Under the pieces are notes generated by a model. That model worked only from the letters and a program-made list of their open reading frames with translations. It did no database searches and was not told the DNA's origin. The position numbers were made by a program, and so were the translations under genes. 64,000 bases of DNA from Caldilineae bacterium (lineage in GTDB: Bacteria > Chloroflexota > Anaerolineae > JAAEKA01): the NCBI GenBank assembly GCA_020634555.1, contig JACKBK010000002.1, forward strand, positions 168,015-232,014, in the 5' to 3' direction. Below, piece by piece: positions 60,597 to 64,000 of the stretch. Every line of letters starts with the position of its first letter. Position 1 is the first letter of the stretch.

Positions 60597-61688
60597 TCAA
60601 TTCTGGCTATCGGGAGCTGTCAGGACATCAACGCCCGCCGGATCGATGCTCAGCGCGACGGGCTTGCCTTTGCCGGGCAACGCGGCTGCCTGCCTGGCCG
60701 GCAACTCAAAGCGTAACATGATGCCGGTGCCAGTCTCCACCTCGATCCTGACCTGGCTGCCGCGGAACGAGAGGTCGCGCAGCGTGCCTGTCACGATGTT
60801 TTCAAGCTCGGTATCACCGTGCAGCGAGAGCGGGTGGGCAGCATCGGGCCGCAGCAGCACGGTGACAAGCGCTTCAGGCGATCCGGCCGGCGCGCAGCGT
60901 TCACAGTGCAACGTACCAACCGCCGTCTCGACGACCCCAGGCTCGCCAGCAGCCAACATTCGACCTTCGATCAAGTTATGCATCCCCAGAAAGCGGGCCA
61001 CAAAGGGAGTGGCCGGGCGAGAATAAACCGCCACCGGTGTGCCCGCCTGCTCGATGCGTCCGGCGTTCATCACCAGAACCCGGTCGGCGATGGCGAATGC
61101 CTCCTGCTGGTCGTGGGTGACATAGATGGCGGTCAGGCCCAGGGTATTCAGAATGCGGCGCAGCTCCGTCATCAGCTCCTCGCGCAGCGCACGATCCAGC
61201 GACCCCAGCGGCTCGTCCAGCATCAGCAGCGCCGGACCGGGCGCCAGGCTACGGGCCAACGCGACCCGCTGCTGTTGCCCGCCCGACAGCTCGTGAACGC
61301 GCCGTGTTTCGTAGCCGGCCAGCCCCACCAGCGCCAGCATCTCGCCGACACGCGTTTCGATTTCGGCTCGCGCCATGCCCGCCATGCGCAGCCCGAAGGC
61401 CACGTTGTCGAACACGTTGCGGTGCGGGAAGAGCGCGTACTCCTGAAACATAAAACCAAAGCCGCGTTGGTGGACCGGCACACCGGCCAGATCACGCCCC
61501 TCGAAACGTACCTCGCCCTCATCGGCCTCCTCCAGGCCGGCCACAATACGCAGCAGGGTCGTCTTGCCACAGCCTGAAGGCCCCAGCAGGCACACGATCT
61601 CCCCGCGCCCGGCTGTGAACGACACGTCATGCAGCACCGCCGTCTCGTCAAACGACTTGGAGATGCCTGCCACTTCCAGCAGCGCCAT
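60597..61688 (-). CDS. thiQ: ABC transporter ATP-binding protein (thiamine/iron/polyamine type)
   Basis: 363 residues. Walker A LLGPSGCGKTTLL near 35, Q-loop FMFQEYALFPHRNV, signature ELSGGQQQRVALARSL, Walker B LLMLDEPLGSLD, switch His in VTHDQQEAFAIADR. A C-terminal TOBE-like extension (about 240-363) is longer than in E. coli ThiQ and more like PotA/FbpC. The ATG overlaps the permease stop (TGATG). Assigned to thiamine uptake because of its ThiB/ThiP-like neighbours; symbol is tentative. Confidence 0.85.
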   Translation of the reverse strand: MALLEVAGISKSFDETAVLHDVSFTAGRGEIVCLLGPSGCGKTTLLRIVAGLEEADEGEVRFEGRDLAGVPVHQRGFGFMFQEYALFPHRNVFDNVAFGLRMAGMARAEIETRVGEMLALVGLAGYETRRVHELSGGQQQRVALARSLAPGPALLMLDEPLGSLDRALREELMTELRRILNTLGLTAIYVTHDQQEAFAIADRVLVMNAGRIEQAGTPVAVYSRPATPFVARFLGMHNLIEGRMLAAGEPGVVETAVGTLHCERCAPAGSPEALVTVLLRPDAAHPLSLHGDTELENIVTGTLRDLSFRGSQVRIEVETGTGIMLRFELPARQAAALPGKGKPVALSIDPAGVDVLTAPDSQN

Positions 61689-63394
61689 CAGAACTCCCCC
61701 ACGTCGCCGATGCGAAAACGCTCGATGAGCAACAAGCTGGCGCCGCAGATCAGCATCAGCAGCGTGCTCATGGCCAGCGCCTGGCCGTAGTTCAGCAGTC
61801 CCGGCTGGCCCAGCGCGCGGTAGATGATCACCGACATGGTGGGGAAGTCAGGCTGGTAGAGCAGCAGCGTCGCGCCGAACTCGCCCAACGCGATGGTAAA
61901 TGCAAAGACCGCGGCCACCAGCAGCGCACGGCCGATGATGGGCAGGTCGATCTCGCACACCACACGGCCAGGCGAGGCGCCCATGACCGCGGCGCTTTCG
62001 CGCAGCCGCGGGTTCAGGCTGCGCAACGCCGGCAGGATACTGCGCACCACGAACGGCAGCGCGATCAGCGTGTAGGCCAGCGGGATCAGCAACGGGGAAC
62101 GGCGCAGATTGAGCGGCGGCTCGTCCAGCGCGATGATGTAGCCGAAGGCCAGCGTGACGGCCGAGGTCCCCAACGGCAGCAGAAAGACCGGATCGAGCCA
62201 GCGCGCGGCGCGGCTCTGGCCACTCTTCTGCCCGCGGCCCGGTGCAGCCAACATGTAGGCCGCGATCAATCCCAGACTCAGAGCCAGCACCACAGCGACC
62301 AGTGCAAACAGCAGCGAGTTGCGGATCGCCTCCAGCGGCGGTACGAAGAACACATCCTGGGTTCGATTCTCTGTCAACGCAGCATAGTAGCGCAGACTGG
62401 GTGGGCCGTCGCCCAATGTCACCGAGCGTACGGCCAGAGCTACCAGCGGCGCCAGCAACACGATAGCCAGCAGGGAGTTGACGCCGCCGACTGCCAACCA
62501 CTCCCAGCCAGTAGCCGGCCGGCGGGCCGTGCGGGCTGCGCCCTGCAGGTTGAGCGGCATGGATGCCCGCGCCTGGACGCGGGTGTAGACGGCCATGACC
62601 ACGAAGGTGAACAGCAATTGCAGCAGCGACAGCGACGCGGCCAGCGGCAGGTTGAAGAAGTTGACCGTCTGGCGGTAGATTTCAACCTCCAGCGTGGCAA
62701 AGCGCGGGCCGCCCAGGATCAGAATCACGCCAAAGCTGGTGAAGCAGAAGAGAAAGACTAGCAACGAGGCGGCTACGACCGACGGCAGCAACAACGGCAG
62801 GGTCACCTCGCGCAGCCGCCGCCAGCGGGATGCCCCCAACACGGCAGCGGCCTCCGTCAGCCGCGGATCAAGGCTGCTCCAAAACCCGCCGACGATGCGC
62901 ACCACCACCGCGGCGTTATAGAAAGCGTGAGCCAACAAGATGATCCAGATCGTGTAAAGAAGATCGACCGGCGGCTGCTCCAGCCCCAGGCCGCCCATCA
63001 GCCATGCGTTGACCACGCCACGCGGCCCCAGCAGGCTGGTGAACGCCACCCCGATCACAACCGTCGGCATGACGAAGGGAATGGTGGTCAACGCGCGCAG
63101 GATGCGTTTGCCGGGAAACTCGTAGCGGGCGAATACGTAAGCCGCGGGCATGCCCAGCAACAACGTCAGCCCGGTGGACGCAACCGCCTGCCAGACTGTG
63201 AACCAGAAGACCCGCCCCAGATAGGCGCGTGACAGCATCTCCGCCAGGCCGCTCAGATCCAGCCGGCCGCCGGGCGCGAAGCTGGCCCAGAGGATGCTGC
63301 CCAGCGGGTAGAAGTAGAACAGCGCAAGAAAGAGCAGCGGCAGCGAATACAACGCGCCGCGGCCCAGCCTCGCGAGTCGCCGGTCAAACGTCAT
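61688..63394 (-). CDS. thiP: ABC transporter permease with two fused permease domains (ThiP-like)
   Basis: 568 residues from the ATG at 63394 (MTFDRRLARLG). Two BPD-type halves, each with an EAA loop: LTEAAAVLGASRWRRLREVTLPLLLPS near 185 and LRESAAVMGASPGRVVCEIDLP near 480; about 12 membrane segments. Tandem fusion is typical of ThiP and iron permeases. The in-frame start at 63448 would be in a pyrimidine repeat and is rejected. Confidence 0.88.
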   Translation of the reverse strand: MTFDRRLARLGRGALYSLPLLFLALFYFYPLGSILWASFAPGGRLDLSGLAEMLSRAYLGRVFWFTVWQAVASTGLTLLLGMPAAYVFARYEFPGKRILRALTTIPFVMPTVVIGVAFTSLLGPRGVVNAWLMGGLGLEQPPVDLLYTIWIILLAHAFYNAAVVVRIVGGFWSSLDPRLTEAAAVLGASRWRRLREVTLPLLLPSVVAASLLVFLFCFTSFGVILILGGPRFATLEVEIYRQTVNFFNLPLAASLSLLQLLFTFVVMAVYTRVQARASMPLNLQGAARTARRPATGWEWLAVGGVNSLLAIVLLAPLVALAVRSVTLGDGPPSLRYYAALTENRTQDVFFVPPLEAIRNSLLFALVAVVLALSLGLIAAYMLAAPGRGQKSGQSRAARWLDPVFLLPLGTSAVTLAFGYIIALDEPPLNLRRSPLLIPLAYTLIALPFVVRSILPALRSLNPRLRESAAVMGASPGRVVCEIDLPIIGRALLVAAVFAFTIALGEFGATLLLYQPDFPTMSVIIYRALGQPGLLNYGQALAMSTLLMLICGASLLLIERFRIGDVGEF

Positions 63395-63416
63395 CGAAAC
63401 CCGTTCATGTTGATCT

Positions 63417-63506
63417 GCTCCTACTCCTACTCGTCCTCGTACTCCCACTCTCCTATCTCCAAGTTTTGAAGAGGAGTAAAAGGAGTAGGAGGAGGAGTAG
63501 GAAGCG
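63417..63506. repeat. CTCCTACTCC / GGAGTAGGAGG word hairpin
   Basis: Pyrimidine words (63417-63460) face purine complements (63471-63504) around AAGTTTTGAA. It lies between thiB and thiP genes. Confidence 0.7.
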
Positions 63507-63512
63507 CACCGG

Positions 63513-64000
63513 TCAACGTAGCACCGCTTCAGTCCAGGCCTCGATCCACTGCTCGCGGTTCTGCTCGATCAAACCGGGTGCCAGCTCCACCGCCTCGGTA
63601 GGAATCGCGGCGTACTGCGTGAAGAGGTCAGGCAGTGCGGCCTGCTCGTTGGCCGGATAGACAAACATCTGCAAGGGGATGTCCTCCTGAAACGCCTTGC
63701 TCAGCATGAAATCGACGAAGCGCTGCGCCAACTCGACCTGTTGCGTGCCCTGCAGGATGCCGACGAACTCGATCTGGCGAAATGTTTCACCGGGCGGCGA
63801 GATGTTGGCGCTGTCTGGCTCGGTCTTGGCGCCCTCGCTGTAGAACACGTCGGCCGGCGGGCTGGTGGCATAGCTGACCACCAACGGCCGGTCCCCCTCA
63901 CCGCCGCTGCCCACGGTGAAGTGCGAGAAGTAGGCCTCGCTCCAGCCGTCGGTCACCAGCACATCGTTGGCCCGCAGATCGCGCCAGAAATCCAGATAAT
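63513..64000 (-). CDS. thiB: Thiamine-type ABC transporter substrate-binding protein, C-terminal part (cut by window edge)
   Basis: About 161 codons visible; the 5' end is beyond the window and the frame continues upstream (YLDFWRDLRANDVLVTDGW). PLVVSYATSPPADVF and FVDFMLSKAFQEDIPLQMFVYP match ThiB/TbpA, which has very similar YTTSP and FMLS...IPL...YPV stretches. No internal start is needed. It heads the thiB-thiP-thiQ operon; its promoter and any TPP riboswitch would be outside the window. Confidence 0.85.
   Translation of the reverse strand, partial: YLDFWRDLRANDVLVTDGWSEAYFSHFTVGSGGEGDRPLVVSYATSPPADVFYSEGAKTEPDSANISPPGETFRQIEFVGILQGTQQVELAQRFVDFMLSKAFQEDIPLQMFVYPANEQAALPDLFTQYAAIPTEAVELAPGLIEQNREQWIEAWTEAVLR

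Noticed and set aside
59977..61026. 349-codon plus-strand frame through ssb and the spacer
   Set aside because: Crosses the antisense of ssb, a repeat and the antisense of the ABC gene; no unity as a protein.
60597..61688. ATPase as MalK for malEFG
   Set aside because: On the opposite strand from malEFG, beyond ssb, and translationally coupled to a ThiP-like permease next to a ThiB-like protein.

Overview
The window is a GC-rich (roughly 60%+) bacterial chromosome segment, mostly housekeeping and metabolic genes in short operons on both strands. The organism is probably a member of the Chloroflexota (Anaerolineae-like). This is an inference from the gene mix: lipoproteins with long Pro/Thr or Ala linkers, membrane MutS homologue, standalone GyrA-CTD protein, mevalonate genes in a bacterium, a divergent QueA, and spacers crowded with self-complementary repeats. 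No rRNA, tRNA, CRISPR array, prophage or transposase was found. Both ends cut genes: recN at the left and a thiB-like gene at the right.

Layout. 1-5.9 kb (minus): recN, a TPR/zinc-finger membrane protein, nadK, hisS, murJ. 6-8.2 kb: queA-like gene and an SDR. 8.4-11.3 kb (plus): membrane MutS homologue, tRNA-binding OB-fold protein, MOSC protein. 11.4-13.4 kb (minus): two-component pair. 13.6-15.9 kb (plus): mevalonate kinase and a UbiD-family decarboxylase of archaeal type, which together point to the archaeal (anhydromevalonate phosphate) route to isoprenoids. 16-17.9 kb: small operon with a DUF5678-like protein, a retropepsin-like protein, thpR and a LOG/TIGR00725 protein. 18-20.6 kb: GNAT-like protein, a small Cys protein, a metallophosphoesterase. 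20.9-24 kb: proB-hyp-proA. 24.2-31.6 kb: a TPR-like/CHAT protease divergent from mutS2, followed by an unusual pair (Het-C-like and phosphoribosyltransferase-like). 31.7-33.3 kb: orphan DUF433 and hicBA. 33.3-37.7 kb: metallophosphatase, MFS, pepA, uracil-DNA glycosylase. 37.9-46.6 kb: PIG-L deacetylase, M36 metalloprotease, GyrA-CTD/DDAH/carbonic anhydrase operon, ECF sigma/anti-sigma, cytochrome c lipoprotein. 46.8-51.6 kb: ROK regulator, HAD phosphatase, 7TM-GAF protein, GNAT. 51.8-59.5 kb: an alpha-glucan locus, with a secreted GH57 lipoprotein divergent from malEFG. 59.8-64 kb: ssb and a thiamine-type ABC transporter (thiBPQ order).

Regulatory sequence is unusually readable. Good sigma70-type promoters (TTGACA-16/18-TATAAT variants) precede hisS, the kinase gene, DUF5678, mutS2, hicBA, PIG-L, the GyrA-CTD operon, ROK, malE and ssb, several leaving only a few bases of leader. 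malE has a perfect consensus promoter with a palindrome over the start site, and a classic terminator hairpin sits inside the first codons of malF, a likely device for making more binding protein than permease.

The strongest non-coding theme is repeats. Several families of palindromes and long hairpins built from short repeated words fill most spacers. Some overlap stop codons, one sits inside mutS2, and one element occurs both in a full form and in an apparently 'empty' form.
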